Positions 1-5,800 are shown, numbered from the stretch's first letter. The stretch: DNA of 5,926 nucleotides from Pirellulales bacterium (GCA_030617125.1 JAUWWA010000132.1:1-5926); one strand, 5' to 3'. Notes: generated by a model from the sequence alone, not told the origin. Program-made: numbers and translations.

Positions 1-22
1 AAAGAAAAACATACTGGATCCT

Positions 23-62
23 GTCTTTCTGCTTCCCTTTTCCTGCTTTCCCTTTTTTCCTA
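23..62. repeat. polypyrimidine tract with two imperfect tandem units
   Basis: After the stop of the dehydrogenase gene the plus strand is almost pure C and T. It contains two similar units, CTGCTTCCCTTTTC (29-42) and CTGCTTTCCCTTTTTTC (43-59). On the minus strand this is a purine-rich 3' trailer. I see no hairpin good enough to call a terminator in 1-82, and no gene start there. Confidence 0.35.
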
Positions 63-82
63 CTTGCATATGGTCCATTTCC

Positions 83-820
83 TCAGAAGTTGATCCTCCG
101 CATGACGAACCGCGGCAGTTTACGGATCACGCACATCACGAGTCGCCACATAGGCGGGACGTAGATTTGCGGCGTGCCGCGGTCGATCGCCCGAAGCACA
201 CGCCGCGCGACGTCGTCCGGCTGGCCGGCAAAGGGCGGCGGCTTCAGGCCGGCCGTCATGCCAGTCTTCACAAACCCCGGCTTCACGCAGACCGTTTTGA
301 GGCCCGCCGCGCGGAACTTGTGGTCGAGCCCTTCGAGGTAGTGCGACAGACCCGCCTTCGAGGATCCGTACAGGATCACCGGCTTGCGGCCGCGATCGCC
401 CGCCACGCTGCTGAACACGCACAACGTGCCGCCGCCGCGACGCAGCAAACGCCGGCGGACCTCCTCGCAAAACAGGACCGTGTTGGTGTAATTGGCCACC
501 AGCAGCCGGGCGGCCAAATCGCTGTCGGCCTCGAGTTGTTCCTGCGTGCCGAACAGTGCCGCCGTGACGACGACCGTTTCCAAGCCGTCGAGTTCCTTCT
601 CCGCCGCGTCGAGCGCCGGGCCGAAGGTCTCCGGCTTCAACAGGTCGCAGACGGCCGTTTTTACCGGCCTGGCCGCTCCGCGGATCTCCAAATCCCGGGC
701 GGAGCATTCCAATTCATCGGGCACGTGCTCCAACAAGAAGAGCCAGTCGCCGCGCTCGGCCATCCGCCGTGCCAATGCCCGACCCATCCCGCGCGTCGCC
801 CCCAATACTGTGACTTTCAT
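83..820 (-). CDS. dprE2: DprE2-like short-chain dehydrogenase (decaprenylphosphoryl-2-keto-ribose reductase family)
   Basis: 245-residue NAD(P)H-dependent short-chain dehydrogenase; mycobacterial DprE2 is about 254. Expected role: reduce the 2-keto intermediate made by the neighbouring oxidase, giving polyprenylphosphoryl arabinose. Seen directly: nucleotide-binding GATRGMG (7-13), acidic D59 after the third strand, N110 in VANYTN, S138 in FSSVAG, and Y151/K155 in YGSSK. The usual NNAG is replaced by TAAL, as in the DprE2 group. The SSVAGDRGRK...YGSSKAGL block, the VKTGMTAGLK segment and the basic C-terminus (PRFVMRRINF) match DprE2 as I remember it. The start at 820 is supported by GGGAG seven bases upstream and by the ATGA overlap with the oxidase stop, which implies coupled translation. 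The frame runs open far upstream, but only as a shadow of the oxidase gene. The true acceptor lipid and pentose are inferred. Confidence 0.85.
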   Translation of the reverse strand: MKVTVLGATRGMGRALARRMAERGDWLFLLEHVPDELECSARDLEIRGAARPVKTAVCDLLKPETFGPALDAAEKELDGLETVVVTAALFGTQEQLEADSDLAARLLVANYTNTVLFCEEVRRRLLRRGGGTLCVFSSVAGDRGRKPVILYGSSKAGLSHYLEGLDHKFRAAGLKTVCVKPGFVKTGMTAGLKPPPFAGQPDDVARRVLRAIDRGTPQIYVPPMWRLVMCVIRKLPRFVMRRINF

Positions 821-2157
821 ACCGAGTCTCCCAGCAAACGCACCGACTGGGCGGAACGCAGTCTGCCTTGCGGGTCCCACTTCCTCCGCACGGCGTTGAA
901 CGTTTCCAGGCGCGGCTCCATCGCGCGAAAGTGCTCCGCGCGGGTGAAGGTGTCCTTGGTCAGATAAATGCGCCCGCCCTCGGCGATGACCAACTCGTTG
1001 AGCCGATCGACGAACGGTTGTGTTTTCCTTGGGTGGATGGGGAAATCCATGGCGATGGAGATGCCTGGCCGGGGGAACGAGAGCATGCCGTCGCCCTCCG
1101 CGCCGCAGTCCTTGATCACGCACAGAAACGCCATTCCGCCGCCCGAGATGAACAACTCCAGAAACCGTCTCGCCGGGCCGTTGTCGGCCGCATGCGGCAG
1201 TACGCACTGGTACTGGGTGAACCCACGGCTGCCGTAGATCAGATTCCAGTCGTCGAGCATATCCAACGGGTAGAAGAACGAAGCGGGGTGTTCGATCCCG
1301 CGCCGGACGCGCCGAACGTGTTTCCAATAGTAAAGCAGGTTGAATGCCTTCATGTTCGGCCGGCACAAGGCGAGGTTGGGGAACGGTACGGGCACGCGGA
1401 AGCGGCGTTTCGCCGGTGGCGGTTTCCGGGGTGCTTCGTCGGCCTCGGCCCAGCGGCCCTTCATTAAGATGCCGCGGCCGAGGTTCTCGCCGCGAGCGAG
1501 GCAATCGAGCCAGCCGACGGTCATGGGCCACTCGGCGGCGGCTTCTTTCAAAGCGGCTACCATGGCGTCGAGGTTGGCGATTCGTTCGCTTTCGCCGAAG
1601 ATCCACGGCGAGGGGATCTTGCGCATGGTGAACTCGACTTCGAGGATGTGACCCGTCAGGCCCATCCCCCCGATCGTCGCGCGGAACAACTCCTGCTCGT
1701 GCTCGTCAGAACATTCGACGATCCGGCCATCGGCCACGCGGAGCTTCAGTCTTCGCACGTACCGGCCGAAACAGCCGTCGACGTGGTGGTTCTTGCCGTG
1801 GACGTCGGAAGCGACCATGCCGCCAAGCGTGACGAACTGCGTACCCGGCGAAACCGGCGTGAAGTAGCCCTTGCGCAGCAGGGCACGGTTCAGTGCCGAC
1901 AGCGAGAGCCCCGCCTCGGCCCGCAACACGGCGCAGTCCGGGTCGAAGGCCAAAATCCGGTCTGCCAAGGTGGTGTCGACGATGACGTCGTTTTTGTCGG
2001 CCGGCAGCGATGAGTCGCCGTAGGAGCGGCCCAATCCGCGGCTTAGTGCCGCGGGGGCAGTAGCCGCCGGAAGGTCCTCCGACTTGACGGCAAGGCCATC
2101 GACCACGGGGAATCGGCCCCAGCCGGCTAGTTTCGTCGCGTACGGCTGCGGCGGCAT
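817..2157 (-). CDS. dprE1: DprE1-like FAD-linked oxidase (decaprenylphosphoryl-ribose 2'-oxidase family)
   Basis: 446-residue flavoprotein of the vanillyl-alcohol-oxidase type; Mycobacterium tuberculosis DprE1 has 461. Expected role: oxidise the 2'-hydroxyl of polyprenylphosphoryl ribose to the ketone, which the following dehydrogenase reduces. Seen: FAD pyrophosphate motif GLGRSYGD (41-48), SPGTQFVTLGG (103-113), HGKNHH (120-125, first His equivalent to DprE1 His132), GGMGLTG (163-169), FFYPLDM...QYQ (294-317), PGISIAMDFPI (364-374) and the lysine of YLTKDT (K401, equivalent to Lys418). The position of benzothiazinone-reactive Cys387 is Ala369. The start at 2157 is chosen because GAGGG lies eight bases upstream. 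An in-frame ATG at 2217 would add 20 residues that look unlike the family and lacks a ribosome site. No signal peptide is visible. It is first gene of a two-gene operon. Confidence 0.88.
   Translation of the reverse strand: MPPQPYATKLAGWGRFPVVDGLAVKSEDLPAATAPAALSRGLGRSYGDSSLPADKNDVIVDTTLADRILAFDPDCAVLRAEAGLSLSALNRALLRKGYFTPVSPGTQFVTLGGMVASDVHGKNHHVDGCFGRYVRRLKLRVADGRIVECSDEHEQELFRATIGGMGLTGHILEVEFTMRKIPSPWIFGESERIANLDAMVAALKEAAAEWPMTVGWLDCLARGENLGRGILMKGRWAEADEAPRKPPPAKRRFRVPVPFPNLALCRPNMKAFNLLYYWKHVRRVRRGIEHPASFFYPLDMLDDWNLIYGSRGFTQYQCVLPHAADNGPARRFLELFISGGGMAFLCVIKDCGAEGDGMLSFPRPGISIAMDFPIHPRKTQPFVDRLNELVIAEGGRIYLTKDTFTRAEHFRAMEPRLETFNAVRRKWDPQGRLRSAQSVRLLGDSV
828..832 (-). promoter_or_regulatory. 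ribosome binding site of the DprE2-like gene
   Basis: On the minus strand GGGAG lies seven bases before the ATG at 820, inside the 3' end of the oxidase gene. It fixes the start in a frame that stays open for another 262 codons upstream. Confidence 0.65.
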
Positions 2158-2165
2158 TGGAATGT

Positions 2166-2170
2166 CCCTC
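2166..2170 (-). promoter_or_regulatory. ribosome binding site choosing the 2157 start of the oxidase
   Basis: Minus-strand GAGGG sits eight bases before the ATG at 2157. The alternative ATG at 2217 has only AT-rich sequence in front of it. This is why the shorter 446-residue product is preferred. Confidence 0.6.
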
Positions 2171-2224
2171 GAAGGGCTCGGGCAGGTAGCGGCATTACCC
2201 AGATGACCATTTAGCAACTAATCG

Positions 2225-2230
2225 ATTCTA
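2225..2230 (-). promoter_or_regulatory. possible -10 element for the dprE1-dprE2 operon
   Basis: Read on the minus strand, 2230 to 2225 is TAGAAT, five of six bases of the sigma-70 -10 consensus. It would give a leader of about 60 bases. No convincing -35 lies at 16-18 bases; the nearest TTG-type hexamer, TTGGAG at 2256-2251, is 20 bases away. Weak call. Confidence 0.2.
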
Positions 2231-2273
2231 CCGCAAGATCGAAGCCAGGCCTCCAAACGGGTCCGAAACCGAA

Positions 2274-2357
2274 GAAAGGGGACATGCTATTCTTTTGGCT
2301 GTCAAGCCCCCGTAAATCCCGTGAAAAATGGGGGGAAAAGTGGCATGTTCCCTTTTT
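2274..2357. repeat. imperfect palindrome, REP- or MITE-like
   Basis: Left arm AAAGGGGACATGC (near 2275-2287) and right arm GCATGTTCCCTTT (near 2343-2355) are inverted copies with one mismatch in 13. Weaker complementarity continues inwards through TTCTTTT and GGAAAAG. The roughly 50-base centre holds a G6 run. Purine-rich ends around GGGACATGC-type palindromes recall the short mobile repeats linked to REP-associated (Y1) transposases. No transposase is in the window, so mobility is inferred. It lies in the divergent intergenic region and could also terminate or insulate transcription. Confidence 0.5.
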
Positions 2358-2365
2358 TGCGCGGT

Positions 2366-2394
2366 TTGACCAAGCCGCAAACGTGTCCTAGAGT
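2366..2394 (+). promoter_or_regulatory. candidate sigma-70 promoter for the response regulator
   Basis: TTGACC (2366-2371), a 17-base spacer and TAGAGT (2389-2394) match the consensus at five and four of six bases. Transcription would begin near 2401, about 80 bases before the start codon. The -35 lies within the dyad GCGGTTTGACCAAGCCGC (2361-2378), which could be an operator. A second TTGACT at 2394 lacks a good -10. Confidence 0.4.
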
Positions 2395-2482
2395 TGACTA
2401 TTGCCCTAGTAGGGGGCTAGTGGTCAAGAAAGGATTTGCGCCAGCAGGATAGGCCGGCCACCCACCCAGGCGTTCCCCTGCC

Positions 2483-2929
2483 ATGTTTGCCGATGTCTTG
2501 GAACAACCGCAGCCCGAGGCCGTCGAGGTCGACGAGCGCCCGACCATCCTGATTATCGACGACGACGCCGTCCTGGCTGACGTGCTTTCGCGCCGGCTTC
2601 GGCAGCAGCGGTTTGAGGCGATCACAGCTACCTCAGGCAGATCGGGGCTTTCGACGGCCCGATCCCAACGCCCGGCCTTGATCGTGTTGGATTTGAGGTT
2701 GCCGGATGCCGACGGGCTGAGCATCTGCGAGGAATTGGCCGATTCGCCGGAAACATGTACCGTCCCGGTGATCATTCTCAGTGGCTTGGAGCAGCCCGAC
2801 ATTCTCCGTCGTTGCCGGGCGGCGGGATGCCACTACTTTGTCCGAAAGCCCTACGACCCGAACGCGCTGCTGATCCTTATCCGACAGGCCATCCGCGAAA
2901 CCGGCGACTGGGACGAGTCAGACGAGTAA
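2483..2929 (+). CDS. single-domain response regulator (CheY-like receiver)
   Basis: 148 residues forming one receiver domain (about 20-136) with a short acidic N-terminal lead and acidic tail. Seen: metal-binding acidic residues D26/D27 in LIIDDD, phospho-acceptor D70 in IVLDLRLPDADG, S100 in VIILSG, an aromatic pair at 118-119, and K122 in RKPYD. All residues needed for phosphotransfer are present, so it should accept phosphate from a histidine kinase. There is no output domain, so it must act by binding a partner or as a phosphorelay intermediate. No kinase is in the window; the partner is unknown. The ATG at 2483 has no clear Shine-Dalgarno (CGTTCCCCTGCC precedes it), so the exact start is less certain than the domain. 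It is divergent from the dprE1-dprE2 operon. A weak GGGCG/CGCCC pairing follows the stop (2930-2955), without a T tract. Confidence 0.85.
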   Translation: MFADVLEQPQPEAVEVDERPTILIIDDDAVLADVLSRRLRQQRFEAITATSGRSGLSTARSQRPALIVLDLRLPDADGLSICEELADSPETCTVPVIILSGLEQPDILRRCRAAGCHYFVRKPYDPNALLILIRQAIRETGDWDESDE

Positions 2930-3008
2930 GGGCGTTGAAAGGAATGGACTCGCCCATCGTAGGACCACGGCTATTCTTCCGACGTTCTAACCCCCCGCAG
3001 CGCCCCTC

Positions 3009-3038
3009 TTGCGTTCCCGCAAGCACTTCTGCTATAGT
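3009..3038 (+). promoter_or_regulatory. candidate promoter of the 29-residue basic protein gene
   Basis: TTGCGT (3009-3014), an 18-base spacer and TATAGT (3033-3038, five of six consensus bases) would start a transcript near 3045, about 40 bases before the GTG start. The -35 lies inside a perfect six-base inverted repeat, CTTGCGTTCCCGCAAG (3008-3023). Upstream, 2930-3007 shows nothing else that I can support. Confidence 0.45.
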
Positions 3039-3083
3039 GATTAGCCAGGGCCGTGGATTATCGCAGAATATTGGGAGCATTGT

Positions 3084-3173
3084 GTGGGAACCAAGAGAAC
3101 GGGCAAGGGTCGGCGTAAGATCGGCCGCAAGAAACGCCGCAATCGGGCCAAGATTCGCCATCGCAAGGGCTAA
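3084..3173 (+). CDS. very small basic protein, bS22/AURKAIP1-COX24-like ribosomal protein candidate
   Basis: 29-residue product starting MGTKRTGKGRR and ending IRHRKG. Sixteen of 29 residues are Lys or Arg, and there is no acidic, aromatic or Cys residue. The GTG start has GGGAG (3073-3077) six bases upstream, and a good -10 lies upstream, so it looks like a dedicated gene. The pattern of an isoleucine followed by basic residues, then R-H-R-K near the end, resembles the short bacterial proteins with an AURKAIP1/COX24 domain (bS22 of mycobacterial ribosomes, mS38 of mitochondria). These bind rRNA in the small subunit. That family match is from memory and rests on a low-complexity sequence. The gene is below the usual length cut-off for gene finders. 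Alternatives: another nucleic-acid-binding peptide, or chance, which the start signals make less likely. Confidence 0.62.
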   Translation: MGTKRTGKGRRKIGRKKRRNRAKIRHRKG

Positions 3174-3324
3174 TCGTCCTCTCGTTTCCGCTGCGCGAAT
3201 CTAATGGCTCGGGCACCACTTGCGCGATTCGGGCATGAGAGGACGGGGGCGAGGCTCTCTTTCACTTACGAACACTTGCTCGCTGCGGAGGTTCCCAATT
3301 GCAATCTCGCGTCGTCCTCTTTTT
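3174..3324 (+). other. non-coding stretch with competing inverted repeats
   Basis: Just after the small gene stop, CGTCCTCTC (3175-3183) pairs perfectly with GAGAGGACG (3237-3245), enclosing a second pair, CGAATC (3196-3201) with GATTCG (3226-3231). The same right arm can instead pair over eight bases with CGTCCTCT (3313-3320), which runs into TTTTT (3320-3324). This could be a 3' structure, an attenuator-like switch or a small RNA. It could also be chance in GC-rich DNA. From 3325 to 3439 I see only a hairpin with one G-T pair (3359-3382) and no gene that I can defend. Confidence 0.3.
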
Positions 3325-3439
3325 CCTCCGGGCGCGACCAAGGGTCACGGCTTTTTGGAGGTTGGCAACGGTTCTCCGACCTTCGCCGGTTGTACCGATC
3401 GGATAGCGTCAGTCGGACATACTCATAGCTAGATTTGAC

Positions 3440-3772
3440 TTGGGCGGTGTCCGCCATTGGGCCGACATCCTCTCGCTACAACTACCCGCGGGGCTCAACT
3501 ACCACGACGTACTTGTGCAAGCCCACGCCCAATTATCCGGCACGGCGGCCGAGGTGGCGGAAGATCTCCTCATCGGCGCGCACCACCCGGCGCCAACAGC
3601 GGCCAAAGAGGAGGTGCTGGCGAAGCTTGCGGAACTGGCTCAGGCGATCGACACGCTCCGAGCGATGTTTCTACGGTTCGCGGGCATCGGGCGGCAGCGT
3701 GGTGAAGAGCATCGAGACTTGCTAGGATGCGCGTTGTCGGTGAGTCGAATTGACGCGATACGGCGACTGTGA
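3440..3772 (+). CDS. uncertain hypothetical protein, 110 residues, TTG start
   Basis: An open frame from TTG to TGA, closed upstream by a TAG at 3404-3406. I do not recognise the product. It looks mostly helical and mildly amphipathic: a Leu/Ala-rich stretch at about 57-80 and an Arg-rich C-terminus. It has no signal peptide or membrane segment. Support for coding: many codons end in G or C, as in the neighbouring real genes, and the stretch from 3478 to 3720 reads naturally. Against: no ATG in the first half, no Shine-Dalgarno, and a perfect hairpin (GGCGG-TGT-CCGCC, 3443-3455) right at the start. Overlapping frames are also open. It may be a true small gene with another start, a decayed remnant, or not coding. 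It ends about 100 bases before btaA. Confidence 0.35.
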   Translation: MGGVRHWADILSLQLPAGLNYHDVLVQAHAQLSGTAAEVAEDLLIGAHHPAPTAAKEEVLAKLAELAQAIDTLRAMFLRFAGIGRQRGEEHRDLLGCALSVSRIDAIRRL

Positions 3773-3794
3773 CTAACAACTCGGTTCCAGGGGC

Positions 3795-3822
3795 TTGCCT
3801 GGTCTCGCGCCGGAAGTATCAT
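3795..3822 (+). promoter_or_regulatory. candidate promoter of the btaA-btaB operon
   Basis: TTGCCT (3795-3800), a 16-base spacer and TATCAT (3817-3822) match the sigma-70 boxes at four and five of six bases. An overlapping CATAAT (3820-3825) is an alternative -10. Transcription would start near 3830, giving a leader of about 50 bases. The -35 is inside the dyad CCAGGGGCTTGCCTGG (3787-3802). Betaine-lipid genes are often induced by phosphate starvation, but I found no convincing tandem Pho box. Confidence 0.42.
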
Positions 3823-3864
3823 AATAGACTAGATCATGCGCCGCCGTCGATATGCCGGGCACAC

Positions 3865-3871
3865 AGGAGAG
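3865..3871 (+). promoter_or_regulatory. ribosome binding site choosing the 3878 start of btaA
   Basis: AGGAGAG ends six bases before the ATG at 3878. The in-frame ATG at 3836 would add 14 mostly basic residues, has no such site and lies close to the predicted transcription start. The strong site favours 3878. Confidence 0.75.
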
Positions 3872-3877
3872 AATTGG

Positions 3878-5068
3878 ATGTCCTTGGTCGATTGGGTAAG
3901 TGGAAGGGTGTTTAACCTCGTCCATCGCCACAATCTCGTGTACAACACCTGTTGGGAAGACCCGCGGTTGGATCGCGTTGCGCTGAACCTCAGGCCCGAC
4001 GACATCGTACTGGTGATCACCTCCGCCGGTTGCAACGCCGTGGACTACGCGCTGACCGAACCGAGGCGCATCCATGCCGTTGATATGAACCCGCGTCAGA
4101 ACGCGCTGTTGGAGTTGAAGCTTGCGGGGATCCGGAATCTCGATTTCGATACCTTCTTCACGATGTTTGGCAAAGGCCGACTCGTGGGAATTCACCGGTT
4201 TTACGAGGAGAAGTTGCGAGGATCGCTCACCGAGTGGTCGCAGAAGTATTGGGACCGGAAGATCAAGTTTTTCGACAATCGCCGGCGAACATTCTACTTC
4301 CGCGGCACCTCCGGCGCGTTCGCTCGGATGCTGAACGTCTACGTCGACAAGGTCGTTCGCGTGCGGCCGTGGGTCAATGCGATTCTGGAGGCGGAGACCG
4401 TCGAGGACCAACGCCGGATTTACGAGGAGCACCTGCGCGACCGCTTCTGGACGCGATCCGTGCGCTTTGCCATGAATCGCGACACGACGCTTTCGATGGT
4501 CGGCGTACCTCGGGCGCAGCGCAGCCAGGTCGAAAAGCACTACGACGGACGGATTTCCCGGTTCGTCCAGGATTGCGTCGAGGCCGTGCTCACCGAGCTG
4601 CCGATTGCGGACAACTACTTCTGGCGCGTCTACATGACGGGCAACTATACGCGCGAGTGTTGTCCCGAGTATCTCAAGCAAGACAATTTCGATAGGCTCA
4701 AGGCCGGTTTGGCCGATCGCATCTCCGTGCACACCGATTCCGTACAAGGATTCCTCGAGAAAAACAACGTGCCGATCTCGCGCTTCGTGCTGCTGGATCA
4801 TATGGACTGGCTCTCCGACAAATACTTTCCGCTGCTGGAAGCCGAGTGGCAGGCGATCGTGAATCGGGCCACGGCGGACGCCCGCGTCATCTGGCGCAGC
4901 GGCGGACTGCAAACCGACTACCTCGATCGGGTTCGCGTGGAAGTCGACGGCCACCTGCGGCGTCTTAACGAACTGTTGACCTACGACCGCGAGTTGGCCG
5001 ACTCGCTTCACAAGAAGTGCCGCGTACACACCTACGGCAGTTTCTATATCGCCGACTTGGCGGCATAG
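3878..5068 (+). CDS. btaA: BtaA, SAM:diacylglycerol 3-amino-3-carboxypropyltransferase
   Basis: 396-residue DUF3419-family enzyme, close to the size of proteobacterial BtaA. Role in the family: transfer of the 3-amino-3-carboxypropyl group of S-adenosylmethionine to the free hydroxyl of diacylglycerol, giving diacylglyceryl-homoserine, the first step to the betaine lipid DGTS, at the cytoplasmic membrane. Seen: YNTCWEDPRLD (22-32), the SAM-binding ITSAGCNAVDYAL (47-59) and HAVDMNPRQNALLELK (66-81), FYFRGTSG (139-146), WRVYMTGNY (249-257), VLLDHMDWLSD (304-314) and HTYGSFY (384-390). These are the characteristic family blocks in the usual order, with no frameshift. No transmembrane helix is evident, so it is probably a peripheral membrane enzyme. 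Translation begins at 3878 because of the AGGAGAG site. It is followed after three bases by btaB. A 455-codon open frame on the opposite strand is its shadow. Confidence 0.93.
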   Translation: MSLVDWVSGRVFNLVHRHNLVYNTCWEDPRLDRVALNLRPDDIVLVITSAGCNAVDYALTEPRRIHAVDMNPRQNALLELKLAGIRNLDFDTFFTMFGKGRLVGIHRFYEEKLRGSLTEWSQKYWDRKIKFFDNRRRTFYFRGTSGAFARMLNVYVDKVVRVRPWVNAILEAETVEDQRRIYEEHLRDRFWTRSVRFAMNRDTTLSMVGVPRAQRSQVEKHYDGRISRFVQDCVEAVLTELPIADNYFWRVYMTGNYTRECCPEYLKQDNFDRLKAGLADRISVHTDSVQGFLEKNNVPISRFVLLDHMDWLSDKYFPLLEAEWQAIVNRATADARVIWRSGGLQTDYLDRVRVEVDGHLRRLNELLTYDRELADSLHKKCRVHTYGSFYIADLAA

Positions 5069-5071
5069 ACG

Positions 5072-5800
5072 ATGAGAGTGCTCTCCGACCTGAAAATCTT
5101 GTACCACCTCGCCTTCAAGCCGATCCGCGGCAAGAATCACGCCGCGCGGATGGAAAGTTTCTACACCGGGCAGGCCAGCGGCTACGACGACTTCCGCCGA
5201 CGTTTGCTACACGGGCGCGAAAAGCTGTGGGCAAGCATCGACGTGCCCGACGAGGGCGTATGGGTCGATCTGGGCGGCGGCACCGGCGCCAACCTCGAAC
5301 TGTTCGGCCCGGTAATACGCAAGCTCCGCAAGGTCTACGTGGTCGATCTCGCCACATCCTTGCTGAAGGTTGCCGAGAAACGCATCGAGCGGCACGGCTG
5401 GGAGAACGCCCGGGCGGTCGACGCCGACGCCACCACTTTTCGCCCCGACGAAGGAAGCGCCGACGTCGTCACCTTTTCGTATTCACTGACAATGATTCCC
5501 GACTGGTTCGCCGCGGTCGAGAACGCCTTGGCGATGCTCCGTCCGGGCGGGTTGATCGGCGTGGTCGATTTTTACGTCTCGCGGAAGTACCCGACGGAAG
5601 GGCTGCGGCGTCACGGATGGTTCACCCGCTCGTTCTGGCCCGTCTGGTTCGCCGGCGACAACGTGTTTCCCTCGGCGGACCACGTTCCGTTCCTGCGTCA
5701 CCACTTCGAGCCGGTGCACTTCAGCGAGAACCGCGCGAAGGTGCCGTATGTCCCGCTGCTGCGGATGCCGTACTATACGTTTGTCGGCCGTAAAACATAA
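5072..5800 (+). CDS. btaB: BtaB, SAM-dependent N-methyltransferase of diacylglyceryl-homoserine
   Basis: 242-residue class I methyltransferase. Role in the family: three successive N-methylations of diacylglyceryl-homoserine to diacylglyceryl-N,N,N-trimethylhomoserine (DGTS). Seen: motif I VDLGGGTGAN (65-74), the acidic end of the second strand in VYVVDLATS (88-96), the third-strand acidic pair in VDADATTF (116-123), motif IV DVVTFSYSLTMIPDW (131-145), and LRPGG (156-160). The SYSLTMIPDW block and the C-terminal PYVPLLRMPYYTFVG (225-239) are as expected for BtaB rather than ubiquinone or generic methyltransferases. The start is three bases after the btaA stop, with only a weak GGCGG upstream, so translation is probably coupled to btaA. 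In green algae such as Chlamydomonas the two activities are fused in one protein; here they are separate, as in Rhodobacter. Complete, with no missing motif. Confidence 0.92.
   Translation: MRVLSDLKILYHLAFKPIRGKNHAARMESFYTGQASGYDDFRRRLLHGREKLWASIDVPDEGVWVDLGGGTGANLELFGPVIRKLRKVYVVDLATSLLKVAEKRIERHGWENARAVDADATTFRPDEGSADVVTFSYSLTMIPDWFAAVENALAMLRPGGLIGVVDFYVSRKYPTEGLRRHGWFTRSFWPVWFAGDNVFPSADHVPFLRHHFEPVHFSENRAKVPYVPLLRMPYYTFVGRKT

Noticed and set aside
821..1606. Upstream extension of the DprE2-like gene to 507 residues
   Set aside because: The extra 262 residues are Arg/Pro-rich shadow of the oxidase gene. The ribosome site and Rossmann motif place the start at 820.
2158..2217. 20-residue N-terminal extension of the DprE1-like oxidase
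   Set aside because: No ribosome site precedes the ATG at 2217, and the extension does not resemble the family N-terminus.
3184..3245. Possible tRNA in the structured region
   Set aside because: No GTTCGAATC-type T-loop, anticodon stem or CCA end could be fitted.
3204..3428. 74-codon frame starting with ATG after the small basic gene
   Set aside because: No ribosome site, Ser/Arg-rich composition and no third-position bias. It overlaps inverted repeats.
3767..3790. Possible Pho box upstream of btaA (CTGTGAC)
   Set aside because: Only one half-site is visible and no second repeat follows at the right spacing.
3836..3877. 14-residue N-terminal extension of BtaA
   Set aside because: The ATG at 3836 is next to the predicted transcription start and lacks a ribosome site, while AGGAGAG precedes 3878.
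3773..5140. 455-codon open frame on the minus strand
   Set aside because: It lies opposite btaA, whose family motifs are unmistakable, and its translation has no recognisable domain. It is a GC-rich shadow frame.
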